Shown one piece after another: positions 1 to 7,231 of a DNA stretch of 9,787 bases. This DNA comes from CAZBZG01 sp964496245 (GTDB lineage Bacteria > Planctomycetota > SZUA-567). The notes beneath the pieces are model-generated. The model had not been told where the DNA came from. It did no database searches and worked only from the letters and a program-made list of their open reading frames with translations. The stretch's first letter is position 1. Each line of letters begins with the position of its first letter. The stretch covers positions 1 to 9,787 of the forward strand of contig CAZBZG010000180.1 in NCBI GenBank assembly GCA_964496245.1. The letters are read 5' to 3'. The position numbers and the translations under genes were made by a program.

Positions 1-71
1 GCGCGTACCCGTCCCTTGCGATAGGCTTGTACCAGCCTCCTTCGCCGCTGCCACCCGAACAAGGAGCGCTG

Positions 72-1778
72 GTGAACGAGAACCCGCCCGCCTCACCGGA
101 CGTCATGCAGGACGAGATGCTGCTCGAGCTCGTGGCAGACCTGCTCGCCCACGGCCGCCCAGCCAGTTTCATTGCGCACGGCTCATCCATGCGGCCCCTC
201 ATCCGCGACGGCGACAAGGTCTTGGTACGGCCCTTGGATGCGAGTCGTCTCAAGCCCGGCATGGTGGTCCTCGACCTGCCGCCCCTGCCCAACGGCCAAG
301 TCGGCATGCTCATCCATCGGTTCCTCGGCGCCCTGCCCGATGGCCGCCTGATCCTGCGCGGCGACGCAGCGCCGGTGCCCGATCCTCCGGTCCGTCCGGA
401 CACCGTGGCCGGCCAGGTCATCGAGGTGCAACGCGGCGGCCGGACCTTGCGGGCATCCAGCTGGACGGGCCGCCTGCTGCTCGCCCGGGGCATCTTGCTC
501 CCGCGGCTCTTGGCCAGCCTCGCCCGCCTGCGTAGCTGGTTCCGCGGGCCGTCGCGCCTGCCGTTTCTCTCCACCCCCCTCAGCCGCCTCCTGCGGGAAC
601 GCTGGCTGGTGCGCATGGCGCTTGGCCACGAGGACCCGCTCGCACAGCTGGAGCAGGCCGACCAGCCGTTCCAGGTCATGCCCCACGAACGAGATGTTCT
701 GCCCCTGCTCCTGTGGCGTGCCGACGAAGCGGATCTCGACCCCGACCTTTTGCCCTCCCGCGGCGAAGAAATCCGCCTCGAAGCGCTGCAACGCCTCGCC
801 AAGATGCAGACGGCGCTGGACTGGCTGGCTGCGGTGCTCGCCGACGGACGCGAGCAACTGCTCCTGGCGGGCAGCAGCTCGCTGGCGCTGCAGCATTATC
901 CGGCTGCCCATTGCCGGCCGCTCGGCCCAATCGAATGCCTCCTTCGCCCCGCGCGACGACAGGCCGTCACCGAGCTGCTCCTCGGGCACGGCGCGGCCCT
1001 GGCCCATCCCGTGTTCGGGCTCTCCTCGACCTTGCGATTCAGCCATTCGCTGTGCCTGCGGCTGCCCGGACCCGGCTGGCCCCTGCTTCGTCTGCAGTGG
1101 GCCGACCTCGCCCCTCCCGGATTCGGGCCCGCCCAGATCGAACGGTTCTGGGAAGGACGCCACGACAGTCCCTTCGGGTCCGCCCTGGGCTTCATGGACA
1201 TTGAGGGCGACTTCGTTCACGCCCTGCTGATGGTGGCGCGTCACCTTCCGCGCCTGCGGCTCCTCTGGGCTGTCGACCTCTTGCTCCTGGCGCAGGCGGC
1301 GCCCGCCTGGGACGATCTCGCCGCGTGGCTGCGCGACGACGGCCTCGCACTTCCCGGCGCCCTGGTCTGCGACTGGATGGACCGACTGGCCCCTGCTGTT
1401 CTGCCGCAGGGATTCACCGAGCGGCTGGCTGCGCACGCCGCAGAGCATGCAGGCGCCTGGCAGAAGCGACTGCTCTTCGCTCCCCACCCCTTCTCCTGCC
1501 GGCTCCTTGCAGCACTCCAGCAACCCGGCCTCTTCGCCAAGGCCGGCCTACTCCGCCGGCTCCTGTTCCCGGACCGAAAAATGCTCGAGCGCATGTGTCC
1601 CGCACACCGCCGCCGTTCGCTCCCCGTGCTGCACCTCGTCCACCTCCTCCGCTTCGTACGTCCCCACAGCTTTGCATCGTCGCCTTCAGCGGGCGCGGAC
1701 CCGTATGTACCCGCTTCCGATCCCTGCGCAGGGCGGGGGGATTCCGGTTGCAATGGCACCGCCCCTTGGCTATCATAA
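72..1778 (+). CDS. S26 signal-peptidase-like domain fused to a degenerate NTP_transf_5-type nucleotidyltransferase domain
   Basis: Seen: residues ~30-125 (GTG start) resemble the S26B (SipW/ER-type) signal peptidase fold. The motif GSSMRPLIRDGDKVLV places the nucleophile Ser at residue 39, LIHRFLG places His82 where S26B enzymes use His instead of Lys, and RGDAAPVPDP follows. Residues ~235-445 resemble the uncharacterised nucleotidyltransferase family PF14907 (AGSSSLALQHY, then CRPLGPIECLL). Known: free-standing proteins of both kinds occur near PqqD-like or HprK-like genes in peptide-modification or surface-polymer loci. Odd: the usual KG...DIDLL signature reads AG...PIECLL, so the transferase is probably inactive. 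No clean membrane helix is visible; an Arg-rich hydrophobic stretch follows the peptidase part (~135-158). Start: GTG72 has AAGGAG at 61-66 with 5-nt spacing. TTG27 is an alternative, and the frame is open to the left window edge, so the gene could begin earlier. Substrate unknown. Confidence 0.82.
   Translation: MNENPPASPDVMQDEMLLELVADLLAHGRPASFIAHGSSMRPLIRDGDKVLVRPLDASRLKPGMVVLDLPPLPNGQVGMLIHRFLGALPDGRLILRGDAAPVPDPPVRPDTVAGQVIEVQRGGRTLRASSWTGRLLLARGILLPRLLASLARLRSWFRGPSRLPFLSTPLSRLLRERWLVRMALGHEDPLAQLEQADQPFQVMPHERDVLPLLLWRADEADLDPDLLPSRGEEIRLEALQRLAKMQTALDWLAAVLADGREQLLLAGSSSLALQHYPAAHCRPLGPIECLLRPARRQAVTELLLGHGAALAHPVFGLSSTLRFSHSLCLRLPGPGWPLLRLQWADLAPPGFGPAQIERFWEGRHDSPFGSALGFMDIEGDFVHALLMVARHLPRLRLLWAVDLLLLAQAAPAWDDLAAWLRDDGLALPGALVCDWMDRLAPAVLPQGFTERLAAHAAEHAGAWQKRLLFAPHPFSCRLLAALQQPGLFAKAGLLRRLLFPDRKMLERMCPAHRRRSLPVLHLVHLLRFVRPHSFASSPSAGADPYVPASDPCAGRGDSGCNGTAPWLS
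1747..1776 (+). promoter_or_regulatory. Sigma70-like promoter for the gene at 1783
   Basis: TTGCAA (1747-1752), an 18-bp spacer and TATCAT (1771-1776) lie inside the last codons of the upstream gene. The expected transcription start (about 7 nt past the -10) falls at or next to ATG1783, which suggests a leaderless or nearly leaderless transcript. Identified by eye only. Confidence 0.45.
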
Positions 1779-1782
1779 TGGC

Positions 1783-2478
1783 ATGATGCGGCTCATTTTT
1801 CTGGCATGTCTGGCCGGGCTCCTCCTCCCTGCGCTCGTCTCCGGCGGCGAGCGCGTGGTACGCACCATGCCCCGTGAGAATCGTTTCCATCTCGAGGACG
1901 GCCGCGTCGTCCAAGGGACCATCCTCTTCTCAGGCCTCCGCGGCTTCGTGGTCGCGGTGGCCGACCGCGACGTATTCCTGCCGCGGGACAAGGTCAGGCG
2001 TACCGAGCGCGTCCACCGCCCGGACCACGCGTCCGAAACCGCCATGACCGTCACCAGCCCCCACCGGATCGACACCTACGAGGTGACCGAACGCAACGGC
2101 GCCTTTGTCCTGCGCGCCAAGGCAGGCGAGATCCGTACGGAGGACGCGACCGAAACGCCGGAGGACGACACAACGTCCGTCCATACGCCCGAAGCGCCCC
2201 CCGCCGAGGCCAGCCACTCGACCGCTCTCGATGAGGCCGACGCAGCGCTGGCCGAGGGAGACAAGTTGGCGCGCAAGGCCCGTGCGGTCGGCACCGCCAA
2301 GGACTCCGACCGACTCTACAAGAAGGCGGTTCCTCTGCTCAAAAAGGCCGAGCGTCTCTACCGGCGCGCCCTCCAGAAGGACAAGGGCAACAAGACGATC
2401 GAACGGAAGCTCCAGGAGGCACTCAAGCAGCGCTATTGGTGCGAGAAGATGACCCGGCTAGAGACGCGGACCGACTGA
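1783..2478 (+). CDS. Secreted protein of unknown function with a small beta module and a helical, TPR-like C-terminus
   Basis: 231 aa. Residues 1-21 form a Sec-type signal peptide: MMR, a hydrophobic core to LLLPALVS, then GGE. A lipoprotein Cys is not correctly placed. Residues ~35-75 (HLEDGRVVQGTI...GFVVAVADRDVFLPRDKV) look like the short all-beta 'DGR.v.G.i' module of many exported planctomycete-type proteins. An acidic, Pro/Thr-rich linker (~118-148) follows. Residues ~148-225 are helical and Lys/Arg-rich (AVPLLKKAERLYRRALQKDKGN) and resemble one or two tetratricopeptide repeats. The start is ATG1783 because the signal peptide begins there; the reading frame is open upstream but overlaps the previous gene. 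ATG1786 is equally possible. No Shine-Dalgarno is seen, consistent with a leaderless mRNA. Function unknown; an extracytoplasmic binding or scaffold role is a guess. Confidence 0.78.
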   Translation: MMRLIFLACLAGLLLPALVSGGERVVRTMPRENRFHLEDGRVVQGTILFSGLRGFVVAVADRDVFLPRDKVRRTERVHRPDHASETAMTVTSPHRIDTYEVTERNGAFVLRAKAGEIRTEDATETPEDDTTSVHTPEAPPAEASHSTALDEADAALAEGDKLARKARAVGTAKDSDRLYKKAVPLLKKAERLYRRALQKDKGNKTIERKLQEALKQRYWCEKMTRLETRTD

Positions 2479-2495
2479 GCCCGAACGCGCGGCCG

Positions 2496-2512
2496 CGGCA
2501 CAGGCGGTGCCG
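2496..2512 (+). other. Weak hairpin after the secreted-protein gene
   Basis: CGGCAC (2496-2501) pairs with GTGCCG (2507-2512) across a 5-nt loop, 18 nt past the stop at 2478. No T-run follows, so it is at best a weak terminator or RNA-end stabiliser. Nothing else clear is seen in 2513-2640. Confidence 0.25.
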
Positions 2513-2648
2513 ATCCGGGCGGCGCCACGCTTATCGGACGCCGGGGGGCCTGGCAACCATCGCGCAACTCCCTAGGCCGCAATGGGATTTGGACGCCCAT
2601 TGGCTGAATCGACTTACGGTTCTTGTCGATACTGACAGAGAGAATGCC

Positions 2649-2672
2649 TTGCGCACAGAGGCCTGTGCGCAA
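2649..2672 (+). promoter_or_regulatory. Perfect 10-bp hairpin in the leader of the BRCT-protein gene
   Basis: TTGCGCACAG (2649-2658) pairs perfectly with CTGTGCGCAA (2663-2672) across the loop AGGC. It ends 12 nt before the Shine-Dalgarno AGGAGG (2685-2690). No T-run follows, so it is not a standard terminator. It could be a 5' UTR stabiliser, a translation-control element or a palindromic operator. No strong promoter was found upstream; GATACT (2628-2633) is a possible -10 without a good -35. Confidence 0.55.
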
Positions 2673-2698
2673 CCGTGGCTTCATAGGAGGATTGAGAC

Positions 2699-4021
2699 AT
2701 GGCCTATCGTGGTGGAGCCGGTCTGTGGATTGCCATCGCCGTTCTCGGCGTACTCACCGTCTTCTTCGGCGCCCTCTATTTCCAGCGGGAAAGCCGCATC
2801 GACGCCGTCCAGAAGGCGATTCAGAATGACTCGTACCAGCAACTCGCGAACCGCGGCAAGTGGAACAACGCCAGCGTGCGCAGCCTGATCCAGGAACGCG
2901 AAGACCTCGCCAAGGAACGCGATCGCCTCCGCAACATGATCCTCGATCGCGACGACAAGATCGACGCGCAGAGGGCCGCGCTCGACGAACGCGACGAGCG
3001 CGCCAAAGACTTGGATGCGGAGAACCGCACGCTGCAAGCGCGCATCGAGAATCTGAAAACCACCAACGACCAGCTGCAGCAGAAGTTCAAGGACGTGCGT
3101 GAGGAACGCCGGGAGGACTTGGAGGGACAGATCCAGCAGCTCCAGGAGAACTACCAGAACCAGCAAATCCGCAGCGAAAACCTGCTTCACAAGGTCACCC
3201 GGATGCGTGAGCTCCAGGAGGCCCTACGCAAGGCCTACCAGCGCCGCGTGATCGAGCTGCAGCGGGAGAACCACGCCCTGCGCAAAGTGATCGAGAAGTT
3301 CGAAAAGGAGACCCGGGGCCGCGAGGAAATCATGAAGGAGCAGCACGACGGCCGCATCATCCAGGTGGACATCGACAACAAATTCATCGTGGTGGATCTG
3401 GGACGCGCGCACAAGGTGCACCGCGGCATGCGATTCGACGTGATCCGCTGGCGCCTCAACCGCTGGGACTACATGGGAAGCATCCAGCTGACCAAGGTCG
3501 GCACGACTACCAGCCAGGGCGTCATCGTCGACGCCATCGTCCAGGAACGCGTCTGTCCCGTCACCGGCTGGGTCGCCCCCAATCGCGAAATGCGCTACAG
3601 TCCCTACGCCGCAGGCGGGCCAGATGGCAACCGGGTCGTTCCTCTCGTAAAGACGGACACCAAGGAAAAGCCGTCGATGCGCAAACTCGACCCCATTGTG
3701 ATCGGCGACTACATCACGAATCCGTTCTACAGCAAGAAGCGCGTGCTCAAGTTCGTCATCGCCGGCGAATCCGTCCGCTACTCGACCAATGAGATGCGCC
3801 AGCAGATCCAGGAGTACGGCGCCGTCCTCCAGCCCGAGGTGGATGTCGATACGGACTATCTCGTTCTGGGCCGCATTCCCGAGGAAGGAGCCATCGCCGG
3901 GATGGAGGCAGCCGAATCCAGGAAGATGCGCGATCGCGCCATTGCCGCCCGCGAGACTGCCAAGCAATACGGAATCCCCATCATGCGCGAGGTCGAACTC
4001 TTCCACTTCCTCCACCACTGA
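2699..4021 (+). CDS. Membrane-anchored coiled-coil protein with a C-terminal BRCT-like domain
   Basis: 440 aa. One N-terminal membrane helix (residues ~9-27, LWIAIAVLGVLTVFFGALYF) is followed by a long heptad-rich coiled coil (~60-217, rich in Glu, Arg, Gln). Residues ~217-290 form a beta domain (GRIIQVDIDNKFIVVDLG, then GMRFDVIRW, then GSIQLTKV) that resembles the FlgT C-terminal-like fold. Residues ~348-438 match the BRCT pattern of NAD-dependent DNA ligase: KFVIAGES, helix, EYGAVLQPEVDVDTDYLVLG, helix, AKQYGIPIMREVELFHFL. ATG2699 has AGGAGG at 2685-2690. The gene is monocistronic, with a leader hairpin before it and a 13-bp hairpin after it. Membrane topology is not obvious: a short positively charged N-terminus suggests the C-terminal part lies outside the cytoplasm, which would be odd for a DNA- or phosphopeptide-binding BRCT. 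Function unknown; domain calls are by pattern. Confidence 0.88.
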   Translation: MAYRGGAGLWIAIAVLGVLTVFFGALYFQRESRIDAVQKAIQNDSYQQLANRGKWNNASVRSLIQEREDLAKERDRLRNMILDRDDKIDAQRAALDERDERAKDLDAENRTLQARIENLKTTNDQLQQKFKDVREERREDLEGQIQQLQENYQNQQIRSENLLHKVTRMRELQEALRKAYQRRVIELQRENHALRKVIEKFEKETRGREEIMKEQHDGRIIQVDIDNKFIVVDLGRAHKVHRGMRFDVIRWRLNRWDYMGSIQLTKVGTTTSQGVIVDAIVQERVCPVTGWVAPNREMRYSPYAAGGPDGNRVVPLVKTDTKEKPSMRKLDPIVIGDYITNPFYSKKRVLKFVIAGESVRYSTNEMRQQIQEYGAVLQPEVDVDTDYLVLGRIPEEGAIAGMEAAESRKMRDRAIAARETAKQYGIPIMREVELFHFLHH

Positions 4022-4050
4022 CGCGTCCTTCAATACATTCCGTAACCCTT

Positions 4051-4080
4051 CGACACGGCGGCCTCTCGGCCGCCGTGTCG
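4051..4080 (+). terminator. Strong hairpin terminator after the BRCT-protein gene
   Basis: CGACACGGCGGCC (4051-4063) pairs perfectly with GGCCGCCGTGTCG (4068-4080) across the loop TCTC, 30 nt past the stop. Only CCTT follows, so there is no classic U-tract. In a GC-rich genome it could still be a terminator or an end-protecting hairpin. Confidence 0.65.
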
Positions 4081-4107
4081 CCTTCGCGCCTGCACGCGCG
4101 AAATTCC

Positions 4108-4136
4108 TTGCTTGCCTCTCACCCGCGGGGTATGAT
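4108..4136 (+). promoter_or_regulatory. Sigma70-like promoter for the kinase-STAS unit
   Basis: TTGCTT (4108-4113), a 17-bp spacer and TATGAT (4131-4136), directly after the preceding hairpin. The expected start near 4143 gives a leader of about 120 nt before the preferred kinase start at 4267. Found by eye. Confidence 0.55.
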
Positions 4137-4266
4137 ACGGTTAGTATGTCTTGTGCGCGGCGCCTTGGCCCGACGCTAGCGGTCGTCGTCCACCCAGGGT
4201 CCGCCAGGGCTCCTTCTCCGGTCCTTGCTGGTGACGATTCGCGCACACCGGCTGAGCGAGCACCCA

Positions 4267-6138
4267 GTGCCCAACGAACGCCCCTCAACGCCCAACATCA
4301 TTCCCGGCTACCGCATCCTCAAGAAGATCGGGCAGGGCGGCATGGGTGCCGTCTACCTCGCACAGCAGACCAGCATGGACCGCCTGGTCGCCAGGAAGGT
4401 CCTCCCCAAGTCCCTCGCCAAGCAGAAGGAGTTCAAGGAGCGCTTCTTCCGGGAGGCCCGCGCCGCTGGCAAACTCAATCACCCCAACATCGTCACCGCC
4501 ATCGACGCGCAAGAAGCAGCCGGCTACTGCTATATCGCCATGGAGTACGTCAAGGGACGCACCGTCTCCTCCATGCTCCACCAACGGGGCTCTCTCTCTG
4601 AAGGCGAGGCGCTCAGCATCGGCCATCAGATCGCCAGCGCCCTCGCCCACGCCTGGGAAGCCGGCATCGTCCATCGCGACGTGAAGCCCGAGAACTTCCT
4701 CTGTACCAAGGAGGGCGTCGCCAAGCTCTGCGACCTGGGCATCGCCAAGGCGCCCTCCGATGCCGGGCTGACGCAAGACGGCACGGCCCTGGGTACCCCC
4801 CGTTACATCGCCCCCGAGCAGGCCCGCGGCCTCGAAACGGTCGACTACCGCGCGGACATCTACAGTCTCGGCGCCAGCCTCTACCACATGCTCTCCGGCG
4901 TTCCTCCCTTCGACGGTCCCACCGGCCCGGCCATCATGCTCAAGCACGTCAACGAGTCCCTGCCCTCCCTCAAGAAACGCGCCCCCCACGTGAGCCGCGG
5001 CACCGTCCAGGTGGTCGAACGCATGCTGGCCAAGGATCCGGCCAAACGCTACCAAAAGCCGGACGATCTTCTTGCAGATCTCAACGCCGTCAGGGAGGGC
5101 AAGGCGCCGCCTACCGCCGGTTCCCCCCGCCGGCCTTCGGGACGCCTTCCGGCCGCCCGACGGCCCGCGCCCGGAGCAGCGCGTACCGTCGTCACCCGCA
5201 CGGCGCCGCGCGGTTCGGACAGCTCGAAATACGTCCTCGCGCTCGTGTTCGTGCTCGCCGCCGGCGTTACCTTTGTCCTCTGGCCGAAGCCGCCCCCTCC
5301 CAGCAGGCCCTCCCCCGACCCCTCGGCGCCGCCCTCCTCCTCCGATCTCGAGGAACAGGCCCGCCGTGCGTTCGCGGAAGCCAAACAGCTCTACACGGAC
5401 GGCCACATCCAGCGCGCCCACGACGCGCTGCGCGATCTCATCCAGCGCTATCCCAACACGAGTTACATCCCCTTGGCCGAAGCCCGCCTCAAGGAGGTTC
5501 GAGCCGAGATCAATGCAGCCGCGCGGCTTGAACGAGCCAAGGCCGCCTTGGAGGGGCTCCGCGCCAAAAAGGCTACGCTCGACGAGAACGCCTACATCGA
5601 GGCGCTGCGCGCGTTCGCCAAAGACCCCAAGCACGCCGGCCACCCCGCGGACTCGGCCCTTTCAGAGGCCAACCGCCTGGCCGAGGCCCAGGCCCTGACT
5701 GCGCCCCAGCCGCAACCCCCGCCTCCCGAGGACCTCGACACGCTCGTAGCCAAGGCCAAGGAGACCCTGGCCGGCGCGGACTGGCAGCGCACCGAGCGCA
5801 TCCTCAACCTCGTCCTTCAGCGCGGCAAGGAACTCGCGCCCCTGGTTCCCGACATCCGCAAACTCGCCGCATCTGCACCACCGGCTGCCGTCCGCGGCAA
5901 GAGCCTCAAGGCCCTTGCCGCCGCCGCCCCCGCGCAGGCGGATGCCGTGGCCACAGCCCAGCTCACGGACCGCAATGAGGCGGTTCGCCTCGCAGCCATC
6001 GAACACCTGAGCAAACGCCGCCTCCCTGGCGCCATTCCCCATCTCGAACGCCTCATCAAGGACGGCCCTTCGCGGGACCCCAGCCCGCGCGTGCTTGCGG
6101 CGGCAGAGGCCGCCCTGCAACACATTCGACGTCCCTGA
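4267..6138 (+). CDS. Transmembrane Hanks-type serine/threonine protein kinase with TPR/HEAT-like tail
   Basis: 623 aa from GTG4267. The cytoplasmic kinase domain (~16-275) has the glycine loop GQGGMGAVY (22-30), VARK with the ATP-binding Lys at 44, HRDVKPEN (136-143), DLG in place of DFG (156-158) and APEQ (182-185). All catalytic residues are present, so it should be active. A basic Pro-rich linker leads to a membrane helix (~322-339, YVLALVFVLAAGVTFVLW). The exterior part has a Pro-rich stretch, a TPR-like helical pair (~362-416, ARRAFAEAKQLYTDGHIQRA...LIQRYPNTSYIPLAEA) and, at the C-terminus, HEAT-like helices (~545-620, LTDRNEAVRLAAIEHLSKR). The start is uncertain: GTG4231 and TTG4225 are in frame and none has a good Shine-Dalgarno; 4267 begins closest to the conserved domain. 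It probably senses a periplasmic signal and phosphorylates cytoplasmic targets, possibly the STAS protein encoded 30 bp downstream. Confidence 0.93.
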   Translation: MPNERPSTPNIIPGYRILKKIGQGGMGAVYLAQQTSMDRLVARKVLPKSLAKQKEFKERFFREARAAGKLNHPNIVTAIDAQEAAGYCYIAMEYVKGRTVSSMLHQRGSLSEGEALSIGHQIASALAHAWEAGIVHRDVKPENFLCTKEGVAKLCDLGIAKAPSDAGLTQDGTALGTPRYIAPEQARGLETVDYRADIYSLGASLYHMLSGVPPFDGPTGPAIMLKHVNESLPSLKKRAPHVSRGTVQVVERMLAKDPAKRYQKPDDLLADLNAVREGKAPPTAGSPRRPSGRLPAARRPAPGAARTVVTRTAPRGSDSSKYVLALVFVLAAGVTFVLWPKPPPPSRPSPDPSAPPSSSDLEEQARRAFAEAKQLYTDGHIQRAHDALRDLIQRYPNTSYIPLAEARLKEVRAEINAAARLERAKAALEGLRAKKATLDENAYIEALRAFAKDPKHAGHPADSALSEANRLAEAQALTAPQPQPPPPEDLDTLVAKAKETLAGADWQRTERILNLVLQRGKELAPLVPDIRKLAASAPPAAVRGKSLKALAAAAPAQADAVATAQLTDRNEAVRLAAIEHLSKRRLPGAIPHLERLIKDGPSRDPSPRVLAAAEAALQHIRRP

Positions 6139-6168
6139 AAACGTTGCCGCCTACAGTCGGGGCTGGCC

Positions 6169-6570
6169 ATGCGAAATCGCAATCAGAAATATGCGGAGTT
6201 CTCCCTAGCGCGCATGCCCGATCACTCCTGCACGCTTGTCACGCTCGCGCACGCCGACCTGCGCTCCTCGTCCATCGTGCGGATCCTCGAGCGGGACTTC
6301 GTCCGCGTACTCGACGATCTGCAGACCCCCCGCGTTGTCGTCGATTTTGCCGAGGTGACGGTCGCCCCGACCGCAATCTTCGGCATCATCCTCCAATTCG
6401 TCCGGGATGCCTCGGAGCGCGACATCCACGTTCGTCTGTGTTCACTGGCCCCGCCCATCCGCAAGGCCTTCGAGCTCCTCAACGCCAATCGCCTCGTCGA
6501 TATCTACACCTCGCGGCGTGAGGCGGTGCTCAAACCCTGGACCCGGCGGCGATGGTGGCCCTTCGGGTGA
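6169..6570 (+). CDS. STAS-domain protein, anti-sigma factor antagonist-like
   Basis: 133 aa. Residues ~20-118 follow the STAS pattern: a beta start (CTLVTLAHADLRSSSI), helix, PRVVVDFAEVTVAPTAIFGIIL, a strand HVRLCSLAPPIRKAFELLNANRLVDIYTSRREAV. In SpoIIAA-type proteins the loop after the VVVDF strand carries the phosphorylated Ser; here it reads VAPTAIFG, with Thr68 as the candidate acceptor. The C-terminus is basic and aromatic (PWTRRRWWPFG). The gene starts 30 bp after the kinase stop and shares its promoter, so co-transcription is likely and the kinase is an obvious candidate regulator. No anti-sigma factor or PP2C phosphatase gene is in the window. ATG6169 is preferred over ATG6214, although neither has a strong Shine-Dalgarno. 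Role in partner switching or membrane signalling is inferred. Confidence 0.8.
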   Translation: MRNRNQKYAEFSLARMPDHSCTLVTLAHADLRSSSIVRILERDFVRVLDDLQTPRVVVDFAEVTVAPTAIFGIILQFVRDASERDIHVRLCSLAPPIRKAFELLNANRLVDIYTSRREAVLKPWTRRRWWPFG

Positions 6571-6610
6571 TGGGCCGGCCATTCCGCATGCCTCGTCCCG
6601 TCCCCCGCGG

Positions 6611-7231
6611 TCAAGCCACCCGCAACTTGCGGACCGCCAGTCCCAAGGCCTTGGTCAACCGCCCGACTTCCCGCTCGCTATCGGCCAGGGCTCCCACCAA
6701 GAGCCCCCGCTCCTCTTCGGCCCGCCGCACCTGCTCCTGCAGCCTTCGCGCCTCGGGCGCCCCGATGAGCCCTGGATATCCGCCCCCTCTCTCCGTCCTT
6801 GCCATGCGCTCCTCATCCATCCGGCGTCGCAAAGCCCCCGCCTCCCCGATCGCGGCCAGGGCCTTGGCTTCCAAATGCTCCAACTCCTCCTCCAGGAGCG
6901 CGCAGGTCCGCCGCGCGGTCTTGAGCTCCTCCCGGAGCCGCTTGACCTCCTCATCCCGCGCAAAGCCGTCCTGCTCCTGGTCTCCGTACTTCCCTGCGCC
7001 GGAGGATGTCCGCTCGCCCGCCTCCTGCGACTCGTCCACCCCAGACGGCCCTTCCCCGGCCGCTCGATCCACATCGAGCCTGCGACACGCCTGCAGCACC
7101 CGCGTCTCCAAGTCGCGCAGCGCGTCCAGCGCATCCGATGCATGCTGCTTCCGCGCCTGCCCTCGAATGGCCTCGATCGAATGGATGAGTCGCCGTTTTT
7201 CCTCGTTGAGATTCTGCTGCTCGGAAATCAA
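6611..7231 (-). CDS. Coiled-coil protein of unknown function
   Basis: 206 aa, no signal peptide or membrane helix. Residues ~3-55 are helical and charged (NLNEEKRRLIHSIEAIRG), ~56-92 are a flexible Gly/Ser/acidic linker, and ~93-150 and ~163-200 are heptad-like coiled coil (EEVKRLREELKTARRTCALL; LADSEREVGRLTKAL). Start: TTG at 7231-7229 is chosen because GGAGG lies 7 nt upstream on the coding strand (plus-strand CCTCC, 7239-7243). Longer in-frame starts up to 7345 have no such site, and their added residues do not look like coding sequence. It converges on the STAS gene with only 40 bp between stops and no clear bidirectional terminator. I found no convincing promoter in 7244-7400. It could be a structural or chemoreceptor-like cytoplasmic scaffold, but nothing in the sequence identifies it. 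Confidence 0.72.
   Translation of the reverse strand: MISEQQNLNEEKRRLIHSIEAIRGQARKQHASDALDALRDLETRVLQACRRLDVDRAAGEGPSGVDESQEAGERTSSGAGKYGDQEQDGFARDEEVKRLREELKTARRTCALLEEELEHLEAKALAAIGEAGALRRRMDEERMARTERGGGYPGLIGAPEARRLQEQVRRAEEERGLLVGALADSEREVGRLTKALGLAVRKLRVA

Noticed and set aside
183..1523. 446-codon open frame on the minus strand opposite the S26-NTase fusion
   Set aside because: Low-complexity Gln/Gly/Arg-rich translation with no family features; a GC-rich shadow of the plus-strand gene, whose domains are recognisable.
4146..4266. Possible leader peptide from ATG4146 in the kinase 5' region
   Set aside because: The frame runs on into the kinase gene without a nearby stop and has no Shine-Dalgarno; its residues look non-coding.
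4285..5643. 452-codon minus-strand open frame opposite the kinase
   Set aside because: The kinase motifs on the plus strand are unmistakable, and the antisense translation shows no domain.
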